NCBI GenBank assembly: GCA_030263665.1
Contig: SZPK01000001.1
Span: forward strand, 62,001 to 126,000
DNA from: Villigracilis sp024434165
Lineage (GTDB): Bacteria > Chloroflexota > Anaerolineae > Anaerolineales > Villigracilaceae
Direction: 5' to 3'
Length of the DNA stretch: 64,000 bases
The notes beneath the pieces were generated by a model. It searched no databases. It was not told the origin of the DNA and saw only the letters and a list, made by a program, of their open reading frames with translations. Position numbers and translations under genes: made by a program. Positions 7,242-16,019 of the stretch are shown here, piece by piece. Positions within the stretch are counted from its first letter, which is position 1; each line of letters opens with the position of its first letter.

Positions 7242-8102
7242 ATGGAAAACCAACTGGAACCTTTACAACATTACCGGCTGATCGAACAAGCCATCCAATA
7301 CATCGAAGCCAACGTCAAACGCCAGCCCGACCTGGAGGAGATCGCCTCTGCGGTGGGGTTGAGCGAATATCACTTCCAGCGGCTGTTCACGCGCTGGGCG
7401 GGCATCAGCCCCAAACGCTTCATGCAATTTCTGACGCGCGAGCATGCAAAGGAACTGCTCGGCAGGTCTGAGAATCTGCTGGAGACCACGCACCAGGTGG
7501 GGCTCTCAAGCCTTGGCCGCCTGCATGATCTCTTCGTCACGACCGAAGCGGTCACGCCCGGCGAGTACAAATCGCAGGGAACGGGTCTGACCATCCGCTA
7601 CGGCATCCACCCCACGCCGTTCGGCAAATGTCTGATTGGCACAACCGAGCGCGGCATCTGCCACCTCGCATTTGTGGACGGCAGTGAAGGCAATGCGGTG
7701 GATAACCTGGTCGCACACTGGAAGGAAGCGAAGATGACGGAGGATTACAAAGCCACCGCCCCGCTGGTCAACCGCATCTTTCTGGACCCGCAGGCTGGTT
7801 CGCCCGGTTCGAACAAACCCAACCCGGCGCTGAATCTTCACCTGCGCGGGACAAACTTCCAGATCAAGGTCTGGGAGGCGCTGCTCAACATCCCGCTCGG
7901 CGCAGTGACCACCTATGAGCGCATCGCCGCGCAGATCGGCAATCCGCACGCCGTCCGCGCGGTGGGGAGCGCGGTGGGAGACAACCCCATCGCTTATCTC
8001 ATCCCCTGTCACCGGGTGATTCGCAAGAGCGGCGAGTTTGGAAATTACCTGTATGGCTCGGCGCGCAAGAAGGCGATTTTGGTAAAGGAAATTGGCTTGT
8101 AA
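7242..8102 (+). CDS. AraC-type HTH / methylated-DNA-protein-cysteine methyltransferase fusion
   Basis: A 286-residue Ada-like protein. Residues about 10-105 form an AraC HTH domain (HYRLIEQAIQYIEANV, then LEEIASAVGLSEYHFQRLFTRWAGISPKRF). Residues about 120-190 are the RNase-H-like MGMT lobe and 200-286 the alkyltransferase domain with the acceptor cysteine in PCHRVIRKSGEFGNY. It repairs O6-alkylguanine by self-alkylation. The N-terminal metal-binding Ada domain with its phosphotriester-accepting cysteine is absent, so it is unlikely to self-activate the way E. coli Ada does. The ATG at 7242 is chosen for AAAAGGAG upstream; an earlier ATG at 7173 lacks support. Confidence 0.9.
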   Translation: MENQLEPLQHYRLIEQAIQYIEANVKRQPDLEEIASAVGLSEYHFQRLFTRWAGISPKRFMQFLTREHAKELLGRSENLLETTHQVGLSSLGRLHDLFVTTEAVTPGEYKSQGTGLTIRYGIHPTPFGKCLIGTTERGICHLAFVDGSEGNAVDNLVAHWKEAKMTEDYKATAPLVNRIFLDPQAGSPGSNKPNPALNLHLRGTNFQIKVWEALLNIPLGAVTTYERIAAQIGNPHAVRAVGSAVGDNPIAYLIPCHRVIRKSGEFGNYLYGSARKKAILVKEIGL

Positions 8103-8114
8103 GTTTTAGATCAT

Positions 8115-8164
8115 GGAGTCGGGCGGCTTGCCGCCGAATTTACGGGAGCAAGCCGCCCGATTCC
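8115..8164. repeat. Perfect-arm inverted repeat between genes
   Basis: Arms GGAGTCGGGCGGCTTGC (8115-8131) and GCAAGCCGCCCGATTCC (8148-8164). A related GTGAGTCGGGCGGC motif opens the terminator at 44910, so this may be a family of terminator-like hairpins. There is no T run. Confidence 0.6.
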
Positions 8165-8178
8165 AGAAAAGGAAACAA

Positions 8179-9111
8179 ATGAAAACAAAAATCTGGATCG
8201 CACTAATCGCACTTTACATCGTTTGGGGTTCGACGTATTTCGGCATCAAGGTCGCCATCGAGACCATTCCGCCGTTCTTCCATGCGGCAATCCGCTTCTT
8301 CGCTTCGGGTTTGATTCTCGTTGCCTGGCAGCGCGGGGCGGGCAATGAAATGCCTACGCGCAAGCAGTGGATCGCAGCCGCCATCATCGGCAACCTGCTC
8401 CTGCTTGGCGGCAACGGCCTGGTCTCATGGGCGGAGCAGTTCATCCCCTCTGGCATTGCCGCGCTCATCGTCGGGTCGGTGCCGATGTTCCTGGTCGTTC
8501 TGGATGCGATCCGCCCGGGCGGCAAAAAACCGACCTGGCAGGCAATTGTCGGGCTGGTCGTCGGTTTTATCGGCATATTCATCCTTGTCGGTCCGGCGGA
8601 AATTTCGGGCGGTGAATTGGAGCTCAACCCTCTCGGCGTGATTGCCCTGCTCGCGGCTTGTCTATTGTGGGCGGGCGGCTCGATCTACAGCAAATCCGCC
8701 GACCTGCCCAAATCATCGCTGATGTCCACCGGCGCGCAGATGTTGATGGGCAGCGTGGGTCTGCTCGCCGTCTCCGGGCTCACGGGCGAATTGAGCGGCT
8801 GGGACGCGGCCGCAGTTTCCCCCCGCTCGATCTATGGGTTGTTGTACTTGATCTTCATCGGTTCGTTGATCGGGTTTGTCGCGTATGGCTGGCTGCTGCA
8901 AAACGCGCCCATTTCGCTGGTTGCCACGTATGCCTACGTCAACCCGATTGTAGCGGTCATCCTCGGATACTTTTTGGGAAACGAAGCGCTCGAACCGCGC
9001 ATCTGGCTGGCGACGGCGATCATCATCGGGGCGGTGATGTTCATCAATAGCAGGAGCAAGCCTCAGTCCAGGAAAGAGGCGAAGGAGGTTGTAATGGAGA
9101 GCAGACAGTAG
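8179..9111 (+). CDS. EamA/DMT-superfamily exporter
   Basis: A 310-residue membrane protein with ten hydrophobic segments arranged as two EamA repeats. KIWIALIALYIVWGSTYFGIK opens the first repeat (WGSTY is the family hallmark) and a second GSLIGFVAYGWLLQNAP stretch lies in repeat two. It resembles YedA-type amino-acid or metabolite exporters; substrate unknown. The ATG at 8179 follows AAAAGGAAAC; the ORF can be read from 8113 through the hairpin repeat, which is unlikely. Soluble tail after residue 295. Confidence 0.85.
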   Translation: MKTKIWIALIALYIVWGSTYFGIKVAIETIPPFFHAAIRFFASGLILVAWQRGAGNEMPTRKQWIAAAIIGNLLLLGGNGLVSWAEQFIPSGIAALIVGSVPMFLVVLDAIRPGGKKPTWQAIVGLVVGFIGIFILVGPAEISGGELELNPLGVIALLAACLLWAGGSIYSKSADLPKSSLMSTGAQMLMGSVGLLAVSGLTGELSGWDAAAVSPRSIYGLLYLIFIGSLIGFVAYGWLLQNAPISLVATYAYVNPIVAVILGYFLGNEALEPRIWLATAIIIGAVMFINSRSKPQSRKEAKEVVMESRQ

Positions 9112-9118
9112 CGGTTTT

Positions 9119-9145
9119 CAGTCATCGGTGATCAGTCATCATTAG
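9119..9145. repeat. CAGTCATC/GTGATCAGTCATC short repeat
   Basis: CAGTCATCGGTGATCAGTCATCA, a short self-similar sequence in the glnA leader. A related copy (GATCAGTTGTCAGTGATCAGT) lies at 44865-44885. Confidence 0.5.
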
Positions 9146-9189
9146 GCGGTAGGCAGTTTCAAGGAAGATAAAATCAAAAGGAGATAACA

Positions 9190-10533
9190 ATGGATTCAAA
9201 GGATTTACTTAAGCGTGTGAAGGAAGACGATGTCAAGTTCCTGTCGCTCCAGTTTACGGATGTGGTCGGCGCGGTCAAGAGCGTGGATATGCCCATCCGT
9301 CATCTGGAGGACGCGCTGAACGACGGTGTCTGGTTCGACGGTTCCTCGGTGGAGGGCTTTGCGCGCATTCAGGAAAGCGACATGCGTCTGAAGATTGACG
9401 TGGACACGTACGCGGTCCTGCCGTGGTCTTCGCCGGAATCCCGCCGCGCGCGCGTGTTCTGCGATATTTACACTCCCGCAGGCGAGCCGTTCGAAGGCGA
9501 TCCGCGCGGCGCATTGAAGCGTATCCTCAAGAAGATCGAGGAGCGCGGCTGGCGTTACAACATCGGTCCCGAACCGGAGTTCTTCCTGTTCAAGGCGGCG
9601 AATGGCAGCAACGGCGTTCACCCTGTCCCCCACGACCTGGGCGGCTACTTCGATTTTTCGTCCTTCGATGAGGCGGTCGTCGTCCGCACGGCGTTGATGG
9701 ATGCACTCGACCAGATGGGACTGGACGTGGAAGTGGGTCATCATGAGGTGGCGCTCGGTCAGCATGAGATTGACTTCCGCTTCGCGGACGCGCTCAAGGC
9801 TGCGGACAACGTCCTGACGCTTAAGTACACCGTGAAGGCGATTGCCGCCCAGCACGGTCTGGTCGCTTCGTTCATGCCCAAGCCTGTGTACGGCATCAAC
9901 GGCTCCGGTATGCACTGCCACCAATCCCTGTTCGATACGAAGAGCGGCAAGAACCTGTTCTTCGAGGCAAAGGATGAAGCCCGTCTCTCGCCGCTGGCAT
10001 ATTCGTTCATCGCCGGTCAGTTGGACCACGCGCGCGCGCTCGCCGGCGTGGTCGCGCCGACTGTCAACTCCTACAAACGCCTGGTTCCGGGTTACGAAGC
10101 GCCGGTGTACATCGGCTGGGCTCAACAGAACCGTTCGGCATTGATCCGCATTCCGCGCTACACCGAAGGACGCGACAAAGCCGTGCGCGCGGAACTGCGC
10201 TTCCCCGACCCGTCCTCGAACCCGTACCTGGCATTCACGGTGATGCTCGCCGCCGCACTCGACGGCATTGACAGGAATATGAAGGCGCCCAAACCATTGA
10301 ACAACATCAACCTCTACCACCTCGACCGTGAAGAACGCGAAAAACTGGGCGTGACCGAACTGCCCGGCTCGCTGGCGGAATCCCTGCGCGAGTTGGAAAG
10401 GGACGACGTGTTGAAGTCTGCGCTGGGTGATTACCTTTTCGAAGCGTACATGCGCGCCAAATGGGAAGAGTGGGATGAATTCCGCCTGCGCGTGACGGAT
10501 TATGAGATCGAACGATATTTGGAAACGGCGTAA
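9190..10533 (+). CDS. glnA: Glutamine synthetase type I
   Basis: A 447-residue GSI that makes glutamine from glutamate, ammonia and ATP. Beta-grasp N-domain: KFLSLQFTDVVGAVKS and WFDGSSVEGFARIQESDM. Catalytic domain: GPEPEFFLF, the GHHEVALGQHEIDFRF metal-site strand, NGSGMHCHQSLF with the conserved His, and NSYKRLVPGYEAPVYI. The adenylylation-region tyrosine is in NINLYHLD (near 375), but the gene is short like GSI-alpha enzymes, so control by adenylylation is uncertain. AAAAGGAG precedes the ATG. Stands alone, with a heptamer array and a terminator behind it. Confidence 0.95.
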   Translation: MDSKDLLKRVKEDDVKFLSLQFTDVVGAVKSVDMPIRHLEDALNDGVWFDGSSVEGFARIQESDMRLKIDVDTYAVLPWSSPESRRARVFCDIYTPAGEPFEGDPRGALKRILKKIEERGWRYNIGPEPEFFLFKAANGSNGVHPVPHDLGGYFDFSSFDEAVVVRTALMDALDQMGLDVEVGHHEVALGQHEIDFRFADALKAADNVLTLKYTVKAIAAQHGLVASFMPKPVYGINGSGMHCHQSLFDTKSGKNLFFEAKDEARLSPLAYSFIAGQLDHARALAGVVAPTVNSYKRLVPGYEAPVYIGWAQQNRSALIRIPRYTEGRDKAVRAELRFPDPSSNPYLAFTVMLAAALDGIDRNMKAPKPLNNINLYHLDREEREKLGVTELPGSLAESLRELERDDVLKSALGDYLFEAYMRAKWEEWDEFRLRVTDYEIERYLETA

Positions 10534-10539
10534 GGGAAG

Positions 10540-10617
10540 TGAATAGTAAATAGTGAATAGTGAATAGTGAATAGTAAATGGTAAGTAGTGAATGGTAAAT
10601 GGTAAGTAGTGAATAGG
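10540..10617. repeat. Array of AGTGAAT/AGTAAAT heptamers
   Basis: About eleven 7-8-nt units of the type AGTGAAT, AGTAAAT, GGTAAGT follow one another directly after the glnA stop and end at the terminator hairpin. Same architecture (7-8-nt period) as the arrays at 33669, 35862, 39388 and 59961, but here all units face one way. Confidence 0.7.
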
Positions 10618-10655
10618 AAAGGCATCCAGAGATTTGGGTCTTTGGATGCCTTTTT
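10618..10655 (+). terminator. Rho-independent terminator after glnA
   Basis: Stem AAAGGCATCCA / TGGATGCCTTT with T run. Confidence 0.85.
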
Positions 10656-10702
10656 GATTCGTAACCCTCTTTATGCCGAAGAGTGCGGTTTTGCAGGCTG
10701 AA

Positions 10703-11737
10703 TCATCCCCGCCTTTTGATCAAAGCCAGAACACGGGTCAAAAATCGTTCCGCCGTCTGAATGATGATCACATCTGCCCGCTCCTTTTCAATCAGATCGC
10801 TGTAATCTTCCACCATTCCATAATGGATGGCATAGGTGCGGCTGAAATGCTGTTCGATAAACTGGTTGAAACAAAAGTCGTAAAATGAATCGTGAAATAC
10901 CAGGGCTGTTGGCAGGTCGCTGCGCTCGTTTTCGACGATACGCCGGAAATATTGCTTCTTTTCCAGCTTCTCTTCTGTGATCGTGAGGTGGTTTGGGATG
11001 AACCTGGGAATTAAATCCCAGCCGCCTTCCAGATGATCGAATCCGAGCATCCTCGGAATATCCCTCACGATGGGATCGGTGGGCACAATTTCGAAATCGC
11101 TCAACGGATGCGGCGCCGCTTCGGGGTATGCCGCCGCCACCCGTTCCATGACTTCGCGGTATCCGTAATACGCGCCGAGGCAGTTCCAATGGGTATCCGC
11201 CTTCTGATATACCTGGCGAGAGGCGCTGGCTTCGATCAGAACTCCGCGCAAATCCACGATTTCGACGTCGAGTCCCAAATCCCGCGCCTGGTTCAACACC
11301 CGGTCCAAGCGGGAGAGTTCCCCCAGCACGGGGGTTTCATCGGGCATGTATTGGGGATAAACTGTCTGTTTATCTGGAACCACCACCAGGAGCAGTTTGC
11401 CGCCATAACCATTGACGATTTCATCCAGCAGGGCAAGATCCCGCAGGGCATTGCGCGTTCCACGCGGGTCTATCTTCAGCGTCCTTTGATAATCTTCCAG
11501 GCTCTTATCGCCGGTGTAAAACATCCAACCCTCCTTTCCGATGATCGCCTCGGAAAAGACCCTGTCGCCCAGTTGACGGCGGACGTTGTTCAGGTTTCGA
11601 ATCAGGCTGTCTTTCCACAAAAATTCTTCGGAAACGGTTTCAAGCGTCAGGTTGGGGACACCGAGTTGAATCAACAGGGTGAGAAAGAATACCGATACGA
11701 AAAGGAACGGATAAATTCTGGAAAATTTCGTCTGCAT
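10703..11737 (-). CDS. AlgJ/AlgX-like (SGNH-fold) acetyltransferase-associated protein
   Basis: A 344-residue protein with an N-terminal membrane anchor (YPFLFVSVFFLTLLIQLGV) and an extracytoplasmic SGNH-like domain of the AlgJ/AlgX/DHHW type. EGWMFYTGDKSLEDY near residues 65-79, the VVVPDKQTVYPQYMP stretch, KADTHWN near 180 (catalytic Asp/His of the family) and FHDSFYDF near 290 (Ser) are visible. It would transfer acetyl groups to exported polysaccharide. The MBOAT gene stops at 11739, 1-2 nt from this ATG, so coupling is near certain. Confidence 0.82.
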   Translation of the reverse strand: MQTKFSRIYPFLFVSVFFLTLLIQLGVPNLTLETVSEEFLWKDSLIRNLNNVRRQLGDRVFSEAIIGKEGWMFYTGDKSLEDYQRTLKIDPRGTRNALRDLALLDEIVNGYGGKLLLVVVPDKQTVYPQYMPDETPVLGELSRLDRVLNQARDLGLDVEIVDLRGVLIEASASRQVYQKADTHWNCLGAYYGYREVMERVAAAYPEAAPHPLSDFEIVPTDPIVRDIPRMLGFDHLEGGWDLIPRFIPNHLTITEEKLEKKQYFRRIVENERSDLPTALVFHDSFYDFCFNQFIEQHFSRTYAIHYGMVEDYSDLIEKERADVIIIQTAERFLTRVLALIKRRG

Positions 11738-11738
11738 A

Positions 11739-13124
11739 TCAAAAGTTCCCATAAATGGCGGGGATAAACTCCGCGCTGGCTACGGCGGCGACCGAGGCAA
11801 AGAACAGGAACACAAGCCCGAGGTCCGCGGCGATGCGGAGGGCGGCGTTTAGGGCAAGTTTGCCGCCTGTCAAATCCCTGAAAAAATTTCCCATCCACCC
11901 GCTGACCGGCATGGACAAAAGCATGGAAAGGAACAGTGCCAGCAGGAAGGTGGGCTCGATGAAAGGCAGGGGATTGGTCAATTCAAACGGCAGCGGTTCC
12001 AAACCGCGCGTATCGCCGAGCAGGCGCTGCAGGAAGTCAATCGCAAACGCGGGGGTCGGGGAGGCGAAAAAGACCCAGCCGAGGAGAATCACGCCGAGCG
12101 CATACAGGTGTTGAATCGGAGCCCATGCGCCGCGAAGCCTCCGACCAGGCGCGGTTGCCTCGAATACGAGCGCCGCACCGTGGATCAAGCCCCAAATGAC
12201 AAAATTGAGCGTCAGCCCATGCCACAGCCCGGTCAGGAGAAAGACGGTCAAAATATTGACCTGTTGCCCGAGGAACGCCAGACGCCGTCTTTCGAGCGGG
12301 TAGAAGACCATGTCGCGGAACCAGGTGGAGAGTGAAATATGCCAGCGCCGCCAGAAATCCCCGATGTTCTTCGAGATGTAGGGGAAGTTGAAATTCTCCA
12401 CAAAGCGGAAGCCCATCATGCGCCCCAAACCGATTGCCATGTCGCTGTAACCCGAAAAATCGAAATACAACTGAAGCGCAAAACTGACGAGCGCAAGCCA
12501 CGCCAGAGCGGGGGAGATGCCGGGAGACGACAGATCAAAAACAGGGGATGCGACTTTTCCCAGCGTATCGGCGATCAAGGCTTTTTTCGCAAAGCCGGTG
12601 ATGAAGCGCCGGAGTCCGTCCGCGGCGTCGTGCGGCTCGATGCGGATGTCCTTGATCTGGCGGCGCAGGTCGCGGTAACGGGTGATCGGTCCCGCCGGAA
12701 GTTTCGGAAACAAGAGCAGGTAAAAGGAGAAATCCAGCAGATTCCGCTCGGCTTCGCCAGCCTTGTTGTTTACTTCCACCAGGTAGGCGATCACCTGAAA
12801 GGTCAAAAACGAAAGCCCCAGCGGGTAGGAAAGGTCTTCGCTCAGTTTGAAGACGACAATCAGGGCGATGTTGACCAGAACTCCCCCCCACAACAGCAGG
12901 GAGGCGGCGCCGTGTCCCCGCCAGCGTTCGATGCCCAATCCCAGCAGGAAGGCGAGCAGGGTTATCCCCAAAATCAGGGGGAGGTAAGCCGCGTAGCCCC
13001 AGGAATAAAAAAGCAGACCGCCGATGATCCCCACGTAAATTCTTAAAGGCTTGGGAGCGGGATAATAAAGGATGAAAAATACCGGCAGAAAAAGGAGAAA
13101 AAAAATCGGTGAATTGAAATCCAT
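11739..13124 (-). CDS. MBOAT O-acyltransferase (AlgI/DltB-like)
   Basis: A 461-residue multi-pass MBOAT protein: FNSPIFFLLFLPVFFILYY at the N-terminus, YFDFSGYSDMAIGLGRMMGF near 230, WRRWHISLSTWFRDMVFYPL near 270 and the catalytic-His stretch LWHGLTLNFVIWG near 310. AlgI-type proteins pass acyl groups across the membrane to an AlgJ/AlgX partner, here the next gene. The ATG at 13124 (MDFNSP) is preferred to the upstream frame start at 13166. Target polysaccharide not evident from neighbours. Confidence 0.88.
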   Translation of the reverse strand: MDFNSPIFFLLFLPVFFILYYPAPKPLRIYVGIIGGLLFYSWGYAAYLPLILGITLLAFLLGLGIERWRGHGAASLLLWGGVLVNIALIVVFKLSEDLSYPLGLSFLTFQVIAYLVEVNNKAGEAERNLLDFSFYLLLFPKLPAGPITRYRDLRRQIKDIRIEPHDAADGLRRFITGFAKKALIADTLGKVASPVFDLSSPGISPALAWLALVSFALQLYFDFSGYSDMAIGLGRMMGFRFVENFNFPYISKNIGDFWRRWHISLSTWFRDMVFYPLERRRLAFLGQQVNILTVFLLTGLWHGLTLNFVIWGLIHGAALVFEATAPGRRLRGAWAPIQHLYALGVILLGWVFFASPTPAFAIDFLQRLLGDTRGLEPLPFELTNPLPFIEPTFLLALFLSMLLSMPVSGWMGNFFRDLTGGKLALNAALRIAADLGLVFLFFASVAAVASAEFIPAIYGNF

Positions 13125-13323
13125 GCAATGGCAATCCGTCCGGCGCGGATTTTTAGGCTTCCGCACTCGCGCCGGGCATCAAATTCTACCTCAAATTCTT
13201 TTGGAAGACCGACCACACCCCAACCACGGGTGCAGCGCAAAACTGTTACGCAGTCCGTCGCGTCAAAAGGGTCAGAGCGGCTATCTGGCGTGACGGATTC
13301 TCGCGTAGCATGAATGAGTAAAT

Positions 13324-13371
13324 CAAAAAGGAAGGTTGCCCTGATCAACAGGACCACCCTCCCTTTGATTC
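13324..13371 (-). terminator. Terminator of the peroxiredoxin-ABC operon
   Basis: On the minus strand AAAGGGAGGGTGGTCCTG, short loop, CAGGGCAACCTTCCTTT, then TTGATTT. It lies 39 nt beyond the stop of the ABC ATPase. Confidence 0.6.
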
Positions 13372-13409
13372 CTCGGATACGAAATGACGAGCGCGGATCG
13401 TCTCTGCGA

Positions 13410-14138
13410 TCAATGGACCGCAGCAGCCGCCAAATCCCTGATCTCTTTCCGGGTTTCGTACACGCGGACAAGTTTGCCGTCCTGCATTTGCAGGACTTTA
13501 TCTACAAATTGGCACATGCGCAGGTCGTGAGTGACGATGATCCCGGCGCGCCCGTTTTCGTGGATGAGGTTGGCGAAGGTTTGCACCACCTGGAAGGCGC
13601 GTTCAGTATCGAGCGAGGCGGTGGGCTCGTCCGCAAGGACGAGGGCGGGATTGTGAATCAGGGCACGGGCAATGGCGACCCTCTGCTGCTGACCGCCGGA
13701 CATTTGGGCGGGAAGGTTGTGCAAACGCTCAGCAAGACCCAGCCGCGCCAGCAACTCATCCGAGCGGATGCGGGAGCCATGATCCAGCCTGCCGTTGAGG
13801 CGCAGCATGAACTCCACGTTTTCGCGGGCTGAGAGATACGGAATCAGGTTGTTCGCCTGAAAGGTAAAGCCGATCTTTTCGCGGCGCAATTTGACGCGTT
13901 CCTTCTCGGACATTCTGGCGAGGTCCTGCCCGTCAATGATGACTTGTCCGCTGGTGGGCGTGAGCAGGGCGGCAAGGATGGAGAGCATGGTGGTCTTGCC
14001 GGAACCGCTGGGACCGACCAGCGCTACAAACTCGCCGAATTTGACTTGAAAAGAGACTTGATTCACCGCATTGATGATCGCGCCGTCGAGCGGGAACGAT
14101 TTGACCAGGTCGCGGACTTCCAAAGCAATATTGGACAT
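13410..14138 (-). CDS. ABC transporter ATPase, MacB/LolD type
   Basis: A 242-residue ATPase with Walker A GPSGSGKTT (near 40-48), Q-loop in FTFQANNL, signature MSGGQQQRVAIARAL, Walker B LVLADEPTA and H-switch VTHD. The MacB/LolD/DevA subgroup partners FtsX-fold permeases in mechanotransmission rather than classical import. The permease gene ends 3 nt upstream, so both form one exporter. Last gene of a three-gene minus-strand operon. Confidence 0.9.
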   Translation of the reverse strand: MSNIALEVRDLVKSFPLDGAIINAVNQVSFQVKFGEFVALVGPSGSGKTTMLSILAALLTPTSGQVIIDGQDLARMSEKERVKLRREKIGFTFQANNLIPYLSARENVEFMLRLNGRLDHGSRIRSDELLARLGLAERLHNLPAQMSGGQQQRVAIARALIHNPALVLADEPTASLDTERAFQVVQTFANLIHENGRAGIIVTHDLRMCQFVDKVLQMQDGKLVRVYETRKEIRDLAAAAVH

Positions 14139-14141
14139 GTT

Positions 14142-15302
14142 CTACCCTAACCTTAGAGCCTTGAGCGGCTCGATGCGAACTGCATAGATGATGGAGACCA
14201 ACCCGCCGATCGGTCCGATCAGGAGGAGGAGGACGACAGCAAAGAGAGAGTTGACGCCATTGAAAACCAGCGGGATGGTGGGCGGAAAACCGAGCGAGAA
14301 GAGCCAGGTCAAACCGCCGCCGATCCCCACCCCCATGGCTGTGACGATGACGATCTGAATGACAGCCGATAGACCGACCATGCCGTTGGTGGAACCGATG
14401 GCTTTCAGCACGCCGATCTGCGGCACCTTTTGCAGGATTTGAATCTGAAAGAAGCCGCCGATGACGAGGACGCCGATCAACAGGGTGAAAACGCCCTGGG
14501 TTTGCACCGTTCCCTGCTGGGCGGAATAACCGGGGATGTTGTTGATGGTGGTCTGAATATCAGCCACTTCGATGTTTGGGATGCGTTCAAGCAGGCGGGC
14601 GGTCATTTCATCCGCTCGAGCCGGGTCCTGCAATTTGACGGCAATGATGTTCGGATACGGCGTGTCACTGGTCATGTCCGTATCGGATTGCGGGCGGATC
14701 TTTTCCCATGCGGCGGGCGGGACGAAGATCGTCGGCTGGAAGAAATACGATTGACCGTCCACCAAGCCGACCACTTTCAATTCATAGAATTCATCCTCCG
14801 TGCCCTGCGTGGAGCGGATTTGGATCGTATCGCCGACCCTGATATCCGAGCGCAGCGCCACGTTGCGGTCAATGACGGTTTCGCGGGCTTCCCCTGCGCG
14901 GAATTCGCGCCCTTCCAGAATGGGAGGCATGCCGGGTCTGCCCGGTTCGACGCCAAGCATGGAAACTTTCAAGGGTTCATCCAGCGAAACGATTTCCGCG
15001 CTGGAGGTGTAGATCGCACCGGCGTCCGCCACGCCTTCCACACGGCGCACGGAGCGGGCGGTGTTGGTTTCGAGGCGGCTCGATGAAATGATGTAATCGG
15101 ACTTTTCGAGGAAGACGATCAACTGCGCGTCGAGGTTGGCAACGTACTGGCGGTTGCCGTTGCCCAGTCCCTCTCCCAGGGCGGCGATGAACAGCACCAA
15201 CAACGTGATCAACGCGATGACCAGCGCAACGAGCAGGAACCGTCCGCGATTACGGACGACCTCTTTGAGCGCAAGGTAGGCTGCAAGATAAAGAGATTGC
15301 AT
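14142..15302 (-). CDS. FtsX-fold ABC permease (DevC/MacB-like)
   Basis: A 386-residue permease: TM1 at residues 19-45 (FLLVALVIALITLLVLFIAAL), an extracytoplasmic domain of about 210 residues (visible LDEPLKVSMLGVEPG and DRNVALRSDIRVGD), then three TM segments in FtsX topology near 270-375. Fits a DevC-like exporter with the ATPase just downstream. Starts 13 nt after the peroxiredoxin-like gene. No periplasmic adaptor gene is present, as expected for a single-membrane cell. Confidence 0.88.
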   Translation of the reverse strand: MQSLYLAAYLALKEVVRNRGRFLLVALVIALITLLVLFIAALGEGLGNGNRQYVANLDAQLIVFLEKSDYIISSSRLETNTARSVRRVEGVADAGAIYTSSAEIVSLDEPLKVSMLGVEPGRPGMPPILEGREFRAGEARETVIDRNVALRSDIRVGDTIQIRSTQGTEDEFYELKVVGLVDGQSYFFQPTIFVPPAAWEKIRPQSDTDMTSDTPYPNIIAVKLQDPARADEMTARLLERIPNIEVADIQTTINNIPGYSAQQGTVQTQGVFTLLIGVLVIGGFFQIQILQKVPQIGVLKAIGSTNGMVGLSAVIQIVIVTAMGVGIGGGLTWLFSLGFPPTIPLVFNGVNSLFAVVLLLLIGPIGGLVSIIYAVRIEPLKALRLG

Positions 15303-15315
15303 GGTTCGATTCTCC

Positions 15316-15915
15316 CTACACCAGCGGCTTTGCGTCGAAGGGACGCTTCCAGTCTGCGCCCATTACGCCATGCAGGAGCAGATCCACGGGTGGATGGTCG
15401 GCGATGTCTTCATAGTAATAAGGCAGGCGGATGCGTCCGTCCGTGCCGATGACGAACGTGCCGGACATTTGGTAGGCGTCCTGCCCGGGCGGCGGGACTT
15501 CGGGCTTGAATCCTTTTTCACGGGCGAGCCTGCGGTTCGAGGTCCAGATGTGAGGCGAGAGGATCGTCTGCCAGAAGGAGCCGCGGTAGAGTCCGTAGGC
15601 GCGGTAGGCGGAGCGGTCTGGGTCGGCAAGGCAGATGGCGTCTGGCGCGCGCTGGTCGCAGAAGGCTTTGGCAGATTCGGCTGAGGCGTGGGAAATGATT
15701 GCGAGGCGGAGCCCCCTCCCGGTCAGGCTGTGATGCGCGTCAATCAGTTGATCCACCATCTCTTTGCATTGGGGGCAGCCAAAGTGACGGGTGAAGGCAA
15801 GCACGAGGACGTGTTTTTTCCAAAGGCTGGAAAGTTGGAGGGGCTTGCCGTTGCCGTCGAGCAGGGTCAAGTCGGGGGCGGGGTCGTTGAATTTGAGGTG
15901 AATGGTATTGGACAT
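15316..15915 (-). CDS. AhpC/TSA-like (PRXL2-type) thioredoxin-fold protein
   Basis: A 199-residue thioredoxin-fold protein: PAPDLTLLDGNGKPLQLSSLW at the N-terminus, the redox motif HFGCPQCKEM near residues 41-50, and LAIISHASAESAKAFCDQ afterwards. CxxC in place of a single peroxidatic cysteine suggests the AhpC/TSA_2 (PRXL2/FAM213-like) group. First gene of the operon with the FtsX permease and ATPase, under a strong promoter with repeated motifs, so it may tie redox state to export. Confidence 0.8.
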   Translation of the reverse strand: MSNTIHLKFNDPAPDLTLLDGNGKPLQLSSLWKKHVLVLAFTRHFGCPQCKEMVDQLIDAHHSLTGRGLRLAIISHASAESAKAFCDQRAPDAICLADPDRSAYRAYGLYRGSFWQTILSPHIWTSNRRLAREKGFKPEVPPPGQDAYQMSGTFVIGTDGRIRLPYYYEDIADHPPVDLLLHGVMGADWKRPFDAKPLV

Positions 15916-15942
15916 GAGTTCCTTGTTCAGTTCAGTGGCAAA

Positions 15943-15985
15943 AATATATCATATTGCAAAGATTTTGTCAATATTTTGCAAAGAT
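15943..15985 (-). promoter_or_regulatory. Promoter with direct-repeat operator for the peroxiredoxin operon
   Basis: Minus strand: TTGACA (complement of 15966-15971), exactly 17 nt, TATATT (complement of 15943-15948). The sequence ATCTTTGCAAAATATTG and, 17-18 nt on, ATCTTTGCAATATGAT make a tandem repeat of (A)TCTTTGCAA(A/T)AT over and beside the -35 box, a likely activator or repressor site. Confidence 0.7.
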
Positions 15986-16019
15986 ACAGCTTCTCCCCCT
16001 TTCCTTGAATTATGAACCC

